Source of the DNA: Terriglobia bacterium
GTDB taxonomy: Bacteria; Acidobacteriota; Terriglobia; Bryobacterales; Bryobacteraceae
Direction of reading: 5' to 3'
Assembly: GCA_020073265.1 (NCBI GenBank)
Contig: JAIQFN010000012.1
Span: forward strand, 1 to 64,000
DNA length: 64,000 nucleotides
This document shows, piece after piece, positions 34,309 through 45,600 of the stretch (positions are counted from its first letter, which is position 1; the number at the start of each line of letters is the position of its first letter). A program made the position numbers and the translations under genes. The notes beneath the pieces were generated by a model. The model was given only the letters and a program-made list of their open reading frames with translations. It made no database searches and was not told the origin of the DNA.

Positions 34309-35087
34309 TGATGGAGCGCAGAGTCCTCGGCCGCACCGGCCTGGAAGCCGGACGCCTGGGCATGGCGGCGAGCTATGGCGTTCCGGCCCGGGCAGTCGAG
34401 CGAGCTTTCGAGCGCGGCGTCAACTACCTCTACTGGGGATCGTTTCGCAAGGCGGGGTTCGGCCAGGCGCTGCGCAATCTGAAACCGCAGCGCGACCGCA
34501 TGGTGCTGGTGCTGCAGTCGTATTCCAGAGTCGCCGCACTGCTCAGTCCCAGCGTTGAGATGGCGCTCGGCAAGCTGGACTATGACTTCGCCGACGTGCT
34601 GTTGCTGGGGTTGTGGAACCATAAACCTGCGCGGCGCATTCTGGATGCCGGCCGTGCGCTGCGCCAACGCGGCCTGATTCGCCACATCGCGGTCTCGACG
34701 CATCACCGGCCGCTGGTGGAGCAGTTGGCGGCCGATCCGGATGTCGGCATCGTGCACATTCGCTACAACGCCGCGCATACCGGCGCGGAGTGCGAAGTGT
34801 TTCCGGTACTGCGTTCCCAGGAAAAGCCTCCAGGCACGGTGGCATTCACAGCCACCAGTTGGAGACAGTTGCTGAACGCGCGGCGTGTTCCCACCGGCGA
34901 GAAGGTACCCAGCGCGGCCGATTGCTACCGCTTCGTGCTTTCCAATTCCGCTGTCGACGTTTGCATGACCGGCCCGGCCAACGAAGCGCAAGCTGATGAG
35001 GCGCTGCGGGCGATCGAGCAAGGGCCGATGAGCGAGGATGAGCTCCAATGGATGCGGCGCGTGGGCGATCACATCCACAAGAAGTGA
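34308..35087 (+). CDS. Aldo/keto reductase-like protein (259 aa)
   Basis: Opens with 'LGRTGLEAGRLGMAASYGVPARAVERAFERGVNYLYWGS', the AKR first strand and catalytic Tyr region, continues with 'KLDYDFADVLLLGLWNH', 'LRQRGLIRHIAVSTHHRP', and ends with 'VDVCMTGPANEAQADEALRAIEQGPMSEDEL'. At 259 residues it is shorter than the usual 300-330, and the N-terminal catalytic Asp is not obvious, so activity is uncertain. The start shares one base with the stop of the PEGA gene, so it is translated with that cluster. Confidence 0.75.
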   Translation: MMERRVLGRTGLEAGRLGMAASYGVPARAVERAFERGVNYLYWGSFRKAGFGQALRNLKPQRDRMVLVLQSYSRVAALLSPSVEMALGKLDYDFADVLLLGLWNHKPARRILDAGRALRQRGLIRHIAVSTHHRPLVEQLAADPDVGIVHIRYNAAHTGAECEVFPVLRSQEKPPGTVAFTATSWRQLLNARRVPTGEKVPSAADCYRFVLSNSAVDVCMTGPANEAQADEALRAIEQGPMSEDELQWMRRVGDHIHKK

Positions 35088-35163
35088 CGCGGCCCTGGCC
35101 CAGCTTCTGACAGAGTTGTTAGTTGGCCGCTCGAATCTCGTATTGAAACGGCACGCGGTTGTC

Positions 35164-36279
35164 TCAGGCGGCCTCTTCGGCTTCCTGAAACCAGTGCCTG
35201 GTGCGATTGCAGAACGAGCAGACCGACAGCATGACGGGGACCTCGATGAGGACGCCCACGACGGTAGCCAGTGCGGCTCCCGAGCCCGGACCGAATAGCG
35301 CGATCGCCGTAGCCACGGCAAGCTCAAAGAAATTGCTGGCGCCGATCAGCGCTCCCGGAGCGGCGACTGCATGCCGCACCTTGAACAATTTCATTAATCC
35401 ATAGGCCAGCGACGAGTTGAAATAGACCTGAATCAGGATCGGAACGGCGATGAGCAGTACGTGCAACGGCTTGCCGGTGATGTTGTCCGCCTGAAACGCG
35501 AAGATGAGCACCAGCGTGGCCAATAGCGCGAGCATGCTGACCGGGGCGAATCGCGGCAAAAGTTTTCCTTCGAACCATTGCCGTCCATGCGCGCGGACCA
35601 ACCAGGCGCGCAGCGCGGCGCCGACGGCGAGCGGAATCACGATGAAGATCGCCACGGCGTAGAGCAACACCTGGAATGGCACACGCAAAGAGGAAGCCCC
35701 ATTCACCAGAAAACGGACCACCGGCGCGAACAGAAAGAGCATGATGAGGTCGTTCAGTGAAACCTGCACCAGCGTGTACGCCGGGTCGCCGTCCGTGAGA
35801 TAGCTCCACACGAAGACCATCGCGGTGCACGGAGCCGCGGCCAGGATAATGCATCCGGCGATATACTGGCCGGCATCCGCGGGCGAAATCCAGGCGGCGA
35901 ACACGTAACGGAAAAACACCCACGCGATAAAGGCCATCGAGAACGGCTTGACCAGCCAGTTGACGAAAAGCGTAACCAGCAATCCGCGCGGCCTCTTGCC
36001 GACGTCCCGGATGGAGGCGAAATCCACTTTCATCATCATCGGGATGATCATCAGCCAGATCAGGACAGCGATCGGAATATTGATCTGGCTGCCGGCTCCG
36101 AATTGCATTTGGCGTAGAGAGCCGGCGACCTCTGGTAATGCTTTTCCGGCCAGCACTCCAACCAGCATGCAGAGGCCCACCCAGATGCTGAGATAGCGCT
36201 CGAAATAGTTCAGTCTTTTGGGCGCAGCACGCCCTGGTCTTGAATTTCGTGTATCGTCGAGTAACGATGGCCGCTGCAT
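35164..36279 (-). CDS. acr3: Arsenite efflux permease Acr3
   Basis: A 371-residue protein with ten predicted helices. 'YIAGCIILAAAPCTAMVFVWSYLTDGDPAYTLVQVSLNDLIML' holds the conserved Cys used for As(III) transport, followed by 'ALIGASNFFELAVATAIALFGPGSGAALATVVGVLIEVPVML', the Acr3 signature. It exports arsenite from the cytoplasm using the membrane potential. It lies nine bases after arsR in the same transcript. Its first codons contain a near-copy of the arsR operator (36253-36268). Confidence 0.95.
   Translation of the reverse strand: MQRPSLLDDTRNSRPGRAAPKRLNYFERYLSIWVGLCMLVGVLAGKALPEVAGSLRQMQFGAGSQINIPIAVLIWLMIIPMMMKVDFASIRDVGKRPRGLLVTLFVNWLVKPFSMAFIAWVFFRYVFAAWISPADAGQYIAGCIILAAAPCTAMVFVWSYLTDGDPAYTLVQVSLNDLIMLFLFAPVVRFLVNGASSLRVPFQVLLYAVAIFIVIPLAVGAALRAWLVRAHGRQWFEGKLLPRFAPVSMLALLATLVLIFAFQADNITGKPLHVLLIAVPILIQVYFNSSLAYGLMKLFKVRHAVAAPGALIGASNFFELAVATAIALFGPGSGAALATVVGVLIEVPVMLSVCSFCNRTRHWFQEAEEAA
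36253..36268. promoter_or_regulatory. ArsR operator-like site inside the acr3 5' coding region
   Basis: ATCGTCGAGTAACGAT matches the site upstream of arsR (36648-36663) at 15 of 16 positions and keeps its ATCGT...ACGAT dyad. It lies 11-26 bases into acr3. Such a match is unlikely by chance within 400 bases and suggests a second ArsR binding site that could block transcript elongation or loop with the first. Confidence 0.5.
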
Positions 36280-36288
36280 AAAAACACT

Positions 36289-36642
36289 TCAGACGATCGA
36301 CACCAGCGCCTTCAGTCTGCGCAGACCGTCGAAGTTGATGCAGTAGCCGACGCGGAGGCCATCCTGGGTGCTGCGAACCAAGCCGGCCTCCTTCAGAATT
36401 CTCAGATGCTCGGAAACAGTGGATTGCGCGAGGGGTAGTTCATCGACAATCTGGCTGCAGACCCGAGCCTCTTTTCGTGAAAGCATCCGGAGGATACGCA
36501 CTCGAGCCGGATGGCCAATCGCTTTCGCGAGCTTTGCCAATTCTTCGTCGGCCTCGGCTCCTTCCAGGGTCTGGAGACTCAATTCGGGTTGAGCCGGCTC
36601 CGGCGGGCAGCACAACTCGTTGGGCGAGGTCTTGGCAGCCAT
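36289..36642 (-). CDS. arsR: ArsR-family arsenic-responsive repressor (117 aa)
   Basis: A winged-helix repressor with '[52 protein letters not shown]'. The E. coli-type Cys-x-Cys pair in the recognition helix is reduced to a single Cys62, but an adjacent Cys11-Cys12 pair lies near the N-terminus. That spacing resembles the Corynebacterium ArsR1 site (Cys15, Cys16, Cys55). It is expected to repress the arsR-acr3 operon until arsenite binds. ATG 36642 is preferred over 36687, which would put the operator inside the coding sequence. Confidence 0.9.
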   Translation of the reverse strand: MAAKTSPNELCCPPEPAQPELSLQTLEGAEADEELAKLAKAIGHPARVRILRMLSRKEARVCSQIVDELPLAQSTVSEHLRILKEAGLVRSTQDGLRVGYCINFDGLRRLKALVSIV

Positions 36643-36647
36643 AGGCA

Positions 36648-36663
36648 ATCGTCGATTAACGAT
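36648..36663 (-). promoter_or_regulatory. arsR operator
   Basis: ATCGTCGATTAACGAT carries the inverted half-sites ATCGT and ACGAT around an AT-rich centre and lies five bases before the arsR start codon. Position and form fit ArsR autoregulation. The second copy within acr3 supports the assignment. Confidence 0.6.
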
Positions 36664-36712
36664 ACTAGGACTGGACGTAACCGTCAAGAACCAGCTGGGC
36701 GCGCTGCTCGCT

Positions 36713-39643
36713 TCAGGGCTTGATCGCTACCGTGACGCCGTCCTGGCTGCTCGCGTTCCCGATCTTGATTACCACTGGAACCGGGGCGCCCCGCGGCACG
36801 CTGGACGGAATTTTCGCGTTTACTTGTATGACTCCGGCCGGCTCGCCGGGTGCGGCGCCTGCATAGCTGACATCGGCGGTTTGCCCGCCGATTTGGACGG
36901 TCACCTGCTGGAGCGGCTTTCTGAGGACGGTTCCAGTAATGCTGCCGTCCACTCCGCCTGGGTCGGTCTGCCCTTCGCCAGTAGCAAATATGCTGATGAC
37001 GGATCCCGGATCGGCCCCGTTGTTGGTCGAATTGACGCTAGTGTCCTGATTCAGAATCGCGCCTTGACCGGCGGTGTCGAGCGTGAAGATGCCGGGCGCC
37101 GAAGCAGCCACGGGAATGGTCATGGAATTCGATCGCTGGCCCAGGTACTGAACGAACACGGTAGTGGTCGGATTGCCGGCCACCTCGTAGGGCACGATGA
37201 CCGACACCTTGTCCGCGGAAGTGTACACCAGCGGCGCCGCGAAGCCGTCGAAGAAGACCTGGGTATCGGCGAGCGAGGTGTCCAACCTTCCGAATTCGGT
37301 GATGTGGAAGGTCACCAGAGTAGTCGGGCCGATGGTCGAGCCGAAAAGTGTTACGATTTCGCCGCCCGAGACCGGTCCGGAGGCAAAGCTGGCGGCGTTG
37401 GTAACCGCGGTAAGCGCAGGCTGAGGCTGAGTGACGTTGAGCGTGATGCTGACGCTCAGCGACCCGCCCAAGAGCGGCGTAATGACAACCGTGCCAGTGT
37501 AGTTGCCCACAGCCAACCCACCCGAGTTGATGGTCGCGGTCAAAGTCGCGGGCGTGTCGCCCTGCGTCGGTCCGACGCTGAGCCAGGATCCTCCCTTGGT
37601 GGTGGTCGCTTGAGCGGTGAAGTGTTGCGGAACGCCGCCGCTCGCGAGCACGATCGACTCGTTGGTGAGATTCGATGTGGTGGATGCGACGGCGTTGATG
37701 GTGAAGCTGGTGGGGCTCGCAATGGTGATGGCCGGCGCGGCCAGTACGGTCAGCGTCACATTCACCAGCACCGGACTATTGGAAGCTTGGGCGGCGATGG
37801 TGATCGATCCGCTGTACGGGCCCGGTTTCAGGCTGGAGAAGCTGGTCACTCCGATGGTGATCTGGCCGGGCGTATTTCCGGTGGCAGCGGTTTTGGCGAT
37901 CAGCCAGCTTCCGCCGGTGGTGGTCGCAAGCGAGGCCGAATAACTGAGCGTGCCGCTATCGGAGCTGATGGTGAGGGTCTGATCGGCGGGAGCGTTGGTT
38001 GCTCCGAGCTGCACGGTGAACGCGAGCGATGCCGGGCTGACGAGCAACTGCTGGGTGCCCGGCGCACCCGTCACGAGAATGGTGAAGCTGCGGGTGGCGA
38101 CGTTGGCGCAAGCGTCTTTGGCGGAAAGAGTGAAATTGGAGGTGCCGGTAGCCGTGGGCGTTCCCGCGATGGACTGCGTGTTGTCGGAATTCGGCTGGAT
38201 GCTCAGTCCACTCGGAAAATTTCCGGAAGCGAGCGCGAACACCGGCCGGGGCGCGAAGGGCGTGACGCACCCGCCGCTCGAGGTCAACAACTGCTTATAC
38301 ACCAGGTTGACCACTCCATTCGGAAACGATGCATTGGTGATGCTGAATCCGGACGGTGCGGCGCTGTTGATGATGATGGTGAAATTCTGCGACTGCGTCG
38401 CGCCGGCGTTATCCCTGACCGTCACGCTGAATGGGTACGAGCCCGGACTGGACGGCGTGCCGCTGATGAGTCCCGTAGACGGCGTCAATGTCAGACCGCT
38501 GGGCAGCGATCCGGCAACGGACCAGGTGACAGGCGGCTGGCCGCCGGTGGCCGTGAGCGTAGCTGAATACGGAACGCTCACGGTGCCTACCGGCAGGTTC
38601 TGCGTTGTAATCGCAAGACCGCCGGGAGCCGCGGCGCCTTGATTGACGGTGTAGGTTTGTCCGGCGATGGTCAACGTTCCGCTGCGCGCCGCGCCAATAT
38701 TCGCCGCCACCGAATAAGAAACCGAGCCTGGGCCGGTACCGCTGGCGCCGGCCGTGATGCCGATAAAGCCCGAGTTGCTGGTGGCTGTCCATCCACAACC
38801 GGCGGAAGTGTTGACGTTGACGGTTCCAGCTCCGCCGGCCGAGCTGAAGGACTGGCTGGACGCTGAAAGCGTGAAGGTGCAACTGACGCCGGGAGTGATT
38901 TGCAGATTGAACACCGGGTTCTGCACCAGTTCGCCGAAGATTCCGACCAGTTGCGTGGTGCCTGGCGGTCCACTGACCACCAGATCGCACGTCGCTGTGC
39001 CGCTTGCGTCCGTGAGCACGACCCCGTTGGGACCCTTGCACGCGGCCGGTGGCGTCGCCGTCAGGTTCTGGTTGTTGGCCACGCGAAGGCCGATGTTGGG
39101 GATCGGCGCGCCGTTCTGGAATCCGGTGGTTGCGAAGATGTGCATTACCACCGCTCCTGGCAGCGTGGTGCCGGATTGAGCTGTCAGCGTAGAGCCAATG
39201 TCGGGACGATCGAACGAGATGATCACGCTGCTGGTACTGCTGCCCTTCGCCGGTATTGTGGTGACGACAAAGCTCACGGTTCCCGAAGCCGTGCTGGCGA
39301 TCACCGTCGAGGGAAGGAAGGAAGCCAGGGGCTGCAGGCTGGTGGCTTGAAACGACGCGCTGGCCAGACCGTTGGCATCCGTGTTCGGCGCGGAGGAGAT
39401 GATGGAGCCAGCGCCGTCGGTGAGCGTCCACGTGACCGCGACGCCCGAGGCCGGGTGTCCGGCTGAATCCTTGGTCTGGACCACCAGCGGTGCGGTGGAA
39501 GGAAATTGTTCGTCGACCAGTTGCCCGTTGCCGGACACCATGACCAGGCTTTGCGCGCCCAGAGCGCCGGCAAAGAGGCCAAGAACGACCGGAAGGATTG
39601 CTACGAGAGTCGGTATGCGCTTCAGTAAAGTATGTCCAGGCAC
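36713..39643 (-). CDS. Large secreted Ig-like/BACON protein with Solibacter C-terminal domain (976 aa)
   Basis: Signal peptide (cleavage near 'GALGAQS'), a bacterial Ig-like domain ('[20 protein letters not shown]'), then a BACON domain ('[20 protein letters not shown]', '[19 protein letters not shown]'). Two or more putative Ig (He_PIG) repeats follow ('[26 protein letters not shown]'), then further beta repeats ('[13 protein letters not shown]', '[13 protein letters not shown]'). The last roughly 230 residues are the TIGR03437-type domain ('[20 protein letters not shown]', '[17 protein letters not shown]'). No catalytic motif is visible, so it is probably a cell-surface adhesion or binding protein. 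Confidence 0.85.
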   Translation of the reverse strand: MPGHTLLKRIPTLVAILPVVLGLFAGALGAQSLVMVSGNGQLVDEQFPSTAPLVVQTKDSAGHPASGVAVTWTLTDGAGSIISSAPNTDANGLASASFQATSLQPLASFLPSTVIASTASGTVSFVVTTIPAKGSSTSSVIISFDRPDIGSTLTAQSGTTLPGAVVMHIFATTGFQNGAPIPNIGLRVANNQNLTATPPAACKGPNGVVLTDASGTATCDLVVSGPPGTTQLVGIFGELVQNPVFNLQITPGVSCTFTLSASSQSFSSAGGAGTVNVNTSAGCGWTATSNSGFIGITAGASGTGPGSVSYSVAANIGAARSGTLTIAGQTYTVNQGAAAPGGLAITTQNLPVGTVSVPYSATLTATGGQPPVTWSVAGSLPSGLTLTPSTGLISGTPSSPGSYPFSVTVRDNAGATQSQNFTIIINSAAPSGFSITNASFPNGVVNLVYKQLLTSSGGCVTPFAPRPVFALASGNFPSGLSIQPNSDNTQSIAGTPTATGTSNFTLSAKDACANVATRSFTILVTGAPGTQQLLVSPASLAFTVQLGATNAPADQTLTISSDSGTLSYSASLATTTGGSWLIAKTAATGNTPGQITIGVTSFSSLKPGPYSGSITIAAQASNSPVLVNVTLTVLAAPAITIASPTSFTINAVASTTSNLTNESIVLASGGVPQHFTAQATTTKGGSWLSVGPTQGDTPATLTATINSGGLAVGNYTGTVVITPLLGGSLSVSITLNVTQPQPALTAVTNAASFASGPVSGGEIVTLFGSTIGPTTLVTFHITEFGRLDTSLADTQVFFDGFAAPLVYTSADKVSVIVPYEVAGNPTTTVFVQYLGQRSNSMTIPVAASAPGIFTLDTAGQGAILNQDTSVNSTNNGADPGSVISIFATGEGQTDPGGVDGSITGTVLRKPLQQVTVQIGGQTADVSYAGAAPGEPAGVIQVNAKIPSSVPRGAPVPVVIKIGNASSQDGVTVAIKP

Positions 39644-39699
39644 GATTACTTCTCGAGTGGGGGAGATACTGCGATGAAGGACGCGAAACTATCCTAAGC

Positions 39700-40941
39700 T
39701 TACCATCTCCCGAGGACCGGCTGGCCACTGATGTAAACTTCGCGCGCGGCCTGGATGCCGAAGAAGTAGGGGATCTCGCGGTAGTCTTCGCAATCGTGGA
39801 TGACGAAGTCGGCCAGCTTTCCGGTCTCGAGCGATCCGATTTCACGCTGGCGGCCGAGACTGCAGGCTGCGTTGAATGTGGCGGCGGCGAGGGCTTCGGC
39901 CGGGGTCATCTTCATTTGCGTGCAGGCCAGCGACAGGATCATCGGCATCGACGGAGTGGGTGAGGAGCCGGGATTGAAGTCGGTGGCCAGCACCACAGCC
40001 AGGCCGGCTTCGATCATCGCGCGAGCCGCCGGGTAGCGCGTGCTGCCGAGCGCATAGACCGAACCGGGGAGCAGCACCGGCTGGACTCCCGCGGCTCGCA
40101 GCGCGGCGATGCCTCGTGCATCGGTGTGTTCCAGGTGGTCCGCCGTTGCGGCACCCAGTTCGGCAGCCAGCGCGGCGGCGCCGGAGTTGGAGAGCTGGTC
40201 GGCGTGCATTCTCAGGCCGAAGCCTAGCGAGCGCGCGACGGTCAGTATGGCTCGGCTCTCTTCGACGCTGAAGACTCCGGGTTCGCAGAAAACGTCGCAG
40301 TATTCAGCGAGCTTTTCGGCGGCCACGCGAGGCAGCATCTGCTCGGTGACCACGCGCATGTAGTCGTGCTTGCGGCCGCGATATTCGTCCGGGACCTCGT
40401 GCGCTCCGAGAAACGTGGCGACGCACCTGAGCGGCTGGATGCGCGCGATCGCGCGCAGCAGTTTGCATTCGTCCTCGACAGAGAGGCCGTAACCGGATTT
40501 CGCCTCGATGGTTGTGGTGCCGCTCGCGAGAAACCAACGAACGTATCTTTGGACGGCGGCGAGCAGATCATCTTCACTGGCGGCGCGCGTTTGCCGGACC
40601 GTCGAACGGATGCCACCGCCGGCGGCGGCGATTTCGGCGTAGCTGGTGCCGGCGACGCGCTGCTCGAACTCGCCGGCTCGATTCCCGGCGAATACCGGAT
40701 GCGTGTGCGCGTCCACGAAGCCAGGCAGCACCACTCGGCCGCCGGCGTCGATCACGGTGGAGTCCGCATCCAGCAATGGCTCGATCTCGGACGGCGACCC
40801 AGCCCGCAGGATACGATCGCCCTCGATCAGCATCGCGCCATCGGCGATGATGGCGAGATCGCGGAGTTCAGCGCCGGTTCGCGGACGCGCGGGACCGGCC
40901 AGCGTAACCAGTTGAGAGCAGCCCAGGATCGCGATCTTCAC
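39700..40941 (-). CDS. hutI: Imidazolonepropionase HutI
   Basis: Amidohydrolase-fold enzyme of histidine degradation that opens 4-imidazolone-5-propanoate to N-formimino-L-glutamate. Seen are the metal site '[20 protein letters not shown]', '[21 protein letters not shown]', '[19 protein letters not shown]', '[29 protein letters not shown]' and '[38 protein letters not shown]'. 413 residues is the usual length. The GTG 40941 start overlaps the hutU stop by four bases, which rejects the longer upstream reading. Confidence 0.95.
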   Translation of the reverse strand: MKIAILGCSQLVTLAGPARPRTGAELRDLAIIADGAMLIEGDRILRAGSPSEIEPLLDADSTVIDAGGRVVLPGFVDAHTHPVFAGNRAGEFEQRVAGTSYAEIAAAGGGIRSTVRQTRAASEDDLLAAVQRYVRWFLASGTTTIEAKSGYGLSVEDECKLLRAIARIQPLRCVATFLGAHEVPDEYRGRKHDYMRVVTEQMLPRVAAEKLAEYCDVFCEPGVFSVEESRAILTVARSLGFGLRMHADQLSNSGAAALAAELGAATADHLEHTDARGIAALRAAGVQPVLLPGSVYALGSTRYPAARAMIEAGLAVVLATDFNPGSSPTPSMPMILSLACTQMKMTPAEALAAATFNAACSLGRQREIGSLETGKLADFVIHDCEDYREIPYFFGIQAAREVYISGQPVLGRW

Positions 40942-42602
40942 CGCGCCGGGTCCATGGGCATGCGGATGCCGCGAGCGTGCGCCACTTCGATCGCTTTGGC
41001 GTATCCGGCGTCGGCGTGTCGAATGACGCCCAGGCCGGGGTCGGTGGTGAGCACTCGCTCCAGGCGCCGCGCGCACGGCTCAGTCCCGTCGGCGACCACC
41101 ACCATGCCGGCATGCTGCGCGTATCCGATGCCCACGCCGCCGCCGTTGTGAATCGAAACCCAAGATGCGCCCGCGGCGGTGTTTACCAGCGCGTTCAGCA
41201 GCGGCCAATCGGCGATGGCGTCCGAGCCGTCCAGCATGGCTTCGGTCTCGCGATAGGGCGAGGCAACGGATCCGGCGTCCAGATGGTCGCGGCCGATCAC
41301 GATGGGAGCCTCCAGCTTTCCACGCCGCACATAGTCGTTCATGGCGAGTCCGAACTCGGCGCGCTCGCCGTAGCCCAGCCAGCAAATGCGGGCGGGCAAT
41401 CCTTGAAAATGGATGCGCTCTTTGGCCAGCCGCATCCAGCGTTCGAGCACCGGATTGTCGGGGAATAGTTCCAGCGCCAGCCGGTCCGTGGTGTGGATAT
41501 CTTCGGGCGACCCCGACAGGGCGGCCCAGCGGAACGGCCCGCGGCCTTCGCAGAACAGCGGGCGAATATATTCCGGCACGAAGCCAGGAATCTCGAATGC
41601 GTCCTCGACGCCGGCAGTCTTGGCTTGTGCGCGGATGTTGTTACCGTAGTCGAACGTGACCGCGCCCATGCGTTTCAACGCCAGCATGGCGCGGACGTGC
41701 TGTCCCATGGCGTCCATGGATCGCCGCACGTATTCGTCCGGGTTCGAACATCGCAGCGCCAGGGCGTCGGCAAGGCTCATGCCATTCGGAACGTAGCCGT
41801 TGAGCGCATCGTGAGCGCTGGTCTGATCGGTCAGGATGTCGGGCACGACGCCGCGGCGGAGCAGCTCGGGCACAACGTCGGCGCAGTTGCCGACCAACCC
41901 GACCGATAACGCATCGCCGCGCCGGCGCGCGTCGTCGACCGTCGCCAGCGCTTCATCCAAGGTCCGGGACATGCGGTCGCAATAGCCGGTCTTCAGGCGC
42001 TTCTCAATGCGCGCCGGATCGACATCGACGCCAAGAAAGCAGGCGCCGTTCAGCGTGGCGGCCAACGGCTGCGCGCCGCCCATTCCACCCATGCCGCCCG
42101 AAACGATCAGCTTGCCGCGCAGCGATCCGCCGAAATGTCTGGCCCCTGCTGCCGCGAACGTTTCGAAAGTGCCTTGGATGATTCCCTGGCTGCCGATGTA
42201 GATCCACGATCCGGCGGTCATCTGCCCGTACATGATGAGGCCGAGCCGCTCCAGCCGGTGAAACTCCTGGTAATTCGACCAGCGGCCCACCAGATTGGAA
42301 TTGGCGATCAGGACGCGCGGCGCATCCGGATGCGTGCGAAAGATGCCGACCGGTTTGCCGGACTGCACCAGCAGCGTTTCGTCATTTTCGAGCGAGCGCA
42401 GGGAACGCACGATGGCTTCGAAGCTAGGCCAGTCGCGCGCGGCCCGGCCTGTGCCGCCGTAGACGATCAGCTCATCGGGTTTCTCGGCGACCTCGGGATC
42501 GAGGTTGTTCATGAGCATCCGAAGCGCAGCTTCCTGATGCCAGCCCTTGCAGGAAATCTCGCGCCCTCTCGGCGCGCGTACGACCGGCCGATGTTCGCTC
42601 AC
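40938..42602 (-). CDS. hutU: Urocanate hydratase HutU
   Basis: 554 residues, normal for the family, converting urocanate to imidazolonepropionate with tightly bound NAD. Signature parts are '[18 protein letters not shown]', '[44 protein letters not shown]', '[19 protein letters not shown]' and '[37 protein letters not shown]'. GTG 42602 is the start. hutH (histidine ammonia-lyase) and the final formiminoglutamate enzyme are not in the window, so this is a partial hut cluster. Confidence 0.96.
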   Translation of the reverse strand: MSEHRPVVRAPRGREISCKGWHQEAALRMLMNNLDPEVAEKPDELIVYGGTGRAARDWPSFEAIVRSLRSLENDETLLVQSGKPVGIFRTHPDAPRVLIANSNLVGRWSNYQEFHRLERLGLIMYGQMTAGSWIYIGSQGIIQGTFETFAAAGARHFGGSLRGKLIVSGGMGGMGGAQPLAATLNGACFLGVDVDPARIEKRLKTGYCDRMSRTLDEALATVDDARRRGDALSVGLVGNCADVVPELLRRGVVPDILTDQTSAHDALNGYVPNGMSLADALALRCSNPDEYVRRSMDAMGQHVRAMLALKRMGAVTFDYGNNIRAQAKTAGVEDAFEIPGFVPEYIRPLFCEGRGPFRWAALSGSPEDIHTTDRLALELFPDNPVLERWMRLAKERIHFQGLPARICWLGYGERAEFGLAMNDYVRRGKLEAPIVIGRDHLDAGSVASPYRETEAMLDGSDAIADWPLLNALVNTAAGASWVSIHNGGGVGIGYAQHAGMVVVADGTEPCARRLERVLTTDPGLGVIRHADAGYAKAIEVAHARGIRMPMDPAR

Positions 42603-42623
42603 ACCTCGATCCTACGACAACGC

Positions 42624-45600
42624 TCACTGCACCGGAAGCCGCACGGGTATGTCCACGGTGGTGGAAAGCTGCGTTGCTTGCACCGAGATCTTGATCTGAA
42701 TCGGGGTAGGATCGTTGGCCGCGAACGTTGCCTTGGCCTGTCCTGTGGCGTCCGTCGTAATGGTGACTTGGCCGGCTGTCGACGAGCCGGTGAACGACAG
42801 ATGTCCCTTTACAACCTCGAAGACCAGCTTCGCTCCGGGGAATGGGTTCGATCCGGCCACGGCCACCGCGGTGATGCTGGCTTGCTGGCCGATGTCGACG
42901 AAATCGGGAGCACTCAGCACACCGACTCCGGTGGGCGCCGAGGGAGCTGTCCCCGTCACAGTCAGGTTGACCGGACCGAAAGCCGCTCCCACGGATACGA
43001 TGATCTGCTCGGCGCCTGCGCTGACGCCTTGCAGCTGAAATTGTGCCGTGCCAGTGCCGTCGGTAAGCAATTCGGAGCCCAATCCGCGCGCCCACAGCGT
43101 GCCGTTCAAGAACTTCACGTTGCCGTATACGGAGAGCAGATGCACTGGCACATTCACAGCAGGCTGGCCGTTATTGGAGGGTTTTATCGTGAACGTCCCA
43201 GTGCCGTTCACCGGTAGTTGAGCACCCGGAGGCGTGGTGATTCCAACGTTGGTGAGTTGCACAGCCGGCCCAACGGTGAACGAAAGAGTTTGTGTTGGCC
43301 CGCCGGGCGCCTTCACCGTGATGCGGGCAGGTCCCGGCGCCGTAGGCCTCACTTGCAAGGAAAAGGAGCCGGATAAATCCGTATAGATGGTCGCGGAACT
43401 GCCGGGTGGAATCGCGGTGCCGCTGGCGGTGATCGGCGGCGATCCAGCCGAGGTAGAGACCACCAACGGGTAGTTGGGAATCGACGGACCCGAGCTCGTA
43501 TCCCGAGGCGAGAGCCGGCGGCGCATCGACAGCGAGTTCGCGCTGCCGGCGGTACCCGGCGCTGCCTTCAAATCTCCGACCAGATCCTGGTTCTCGTTGG
43601 CCGACTCGGTAGGTTGCGGTTCATCGATCAGGATCGTGTACGGCAGCGGGGCGCATTTGATGACCGACTGGTGGCTGTCGGTCTGCGGATGCACGTAGTT
43701 GGCGTCGGGGAGCGTGCGATGAAACGGCTGGAGGTGGTTGTCGTCCCAAGGAATCAGAGTGGTGATGATGGGGTCGAGCGTGTCGCACTTACGCGTGACG
43801 GAAGGGCCGGAGGCGTCTTTTTCGTCCCAGGTGGTGTTGCCGATGTCACGATCGGCGTCCATGTTGTCGTTCGCGGCCGCGCCTGCGTCGCTGCCCGGCG
43901 GGACGGTGAAGGGTTGGATGCAATTGGAAGTGCACCCCACGGACGCATCCAGATCCCAGAAATAGTAAGTCGGAAAGACGAAGGGCACAGGCGGGATGAA
44001 CCGTGCCAGCTGAAAGCCTGGTTGATCCGCGTCCGACGAGCCGGCGCCGGAGAGGGTGATGATCGATCCCAGAGGCGCCGTGATCTCATCCATCGGATTC
44101 TGGCAGTCTCCGCCGCCCACGGGCTTCGGGAGAATCGTGTCGCCATTCGGCGCTGTCGCCATGACAATGCGGTTGTCGGCCACCGGATGATAGAAGCGTT
44201 CCAGAAACCGCGCCCAGCGAGCGTGCTGCACGAACATCAGGTTGGGTGAAGGCGGTTCGGGCCATTCGGTGCGAGGGTTCAGATCGCCGTGATCTTCCTG
44301 GTCCATGGCCTTCAGCGGAAGCTGATCGTTGTTGGAGGCATAGATCGCCAGCCGCGAGTTGCCGTCTGATTGGCGCGTGGTCGGAAAGTCGTAGTCTTCG
44401 TCGGCGCGGAAGGATCCGGTGCGCTTTCGATTGGTGGGGAAATAAATGTGCAAGCCGTGGGCGTTCAAGCCCGGGCTGTGCTGCTCGGCCAGCACCACCG
44501 GGCCGGAGATCGAGGCCAGGATCGGGGGAATGGGCGCCTTGACGCAGCCCGGGATCTGCGGATCGTCGTTGATTCGCTTGGCCAGATCGTAAAGATCCAC
44601 GAAGTTGGTGTCGCCGAAAACCTGCGAGGCGATGCGGTCGAACTTGATGAGAACCTGGACGTTGTCCCAGGGGTTATCGCGTCCCAGAAACACGCCCGAG
44701 CCGGTTCGCAGAGCGGCGGACCAGGTATCCACTTGCGAGATGAGCGCGCCCAGTTGCTTTTCGTCGGTCAGCGACAGGGTCCATTTGCCGGCGCTGACCT
44801 GATATCGAGCGGCGAACAGATCGACGATCTTGGAACCCAAGTCGCGGGGCGAAATATCCGGATTGAGCGTCAGCGCGTTGCGAAGCGTGTTGTAGGGAAA
44901 CCCGCGCCCCGGCACGAGTTCTTCCGAGGCAAGGAAGTAGTCGGTGAAATCGCGGACTTGATCGGCGACTTCAATGCCGCCCATCAGGCAGGCGTCGAAA
45001 GCGAGCAGATCGAAATGCTGCCCGGCCAGGGCGGTGGTGAACTCGCCCATGTACAAGTAGTCTCCTTTGGCGCGGGTTCCGGGGACCGTCTGGTCGGGAC
45101 CCCAGCGTTTCCAGCCGTTGCCGTGCGAGGAGAGGATGATGGCGTAGTGCTGGGCGGGGTAGTTGGACTTTGCCCAATTGATGAAGGTCTGCAGGACGAA
45201 CGGGTTTCCCATATCTTGGGCCCCGGCGTCGATGGTATCGTCGGGAGCGGCTGCGAGCTGCACTTTGTCGCTCTCCTCGGAGGCATCGATGCGTCCGCGA
45301 ACGGCAGAGCCGTTGCGAAATTTCGTTCCTTTGAACATGGCGACAAAGTTCACGTTGTTGTCCGAGCCGCCGAGCGCGGAGATTTCCACCATGTTGTCGA
45401 AGATGTAACTCTCGAGCGAATTGGCGCCGTTCAGGTACAACATCACGGTCCATTTCTTGGGACTTGCGGCGCGTGGTGTGACCGTACTGGCGGCAGGCGC
45501 CGGGCCGAACACGAACGGAAGCTGATCCAGATTGCGGCGGTTGGGCGAGTTGTCCAGCGCGGCCACGCCGCCGTGCGGCTCGAAATCGGCGGTGGTGTCG

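Noticed and set aside
37000-39900. Long plus-strand frames antisense to the 976-residue gene
   Set aside because: They mirror the Gly/Thr/Ser-rich secreted protein on the other strand, lack domains, and have Arg/Gly-rich composition typical of antisense GC-rich frames.
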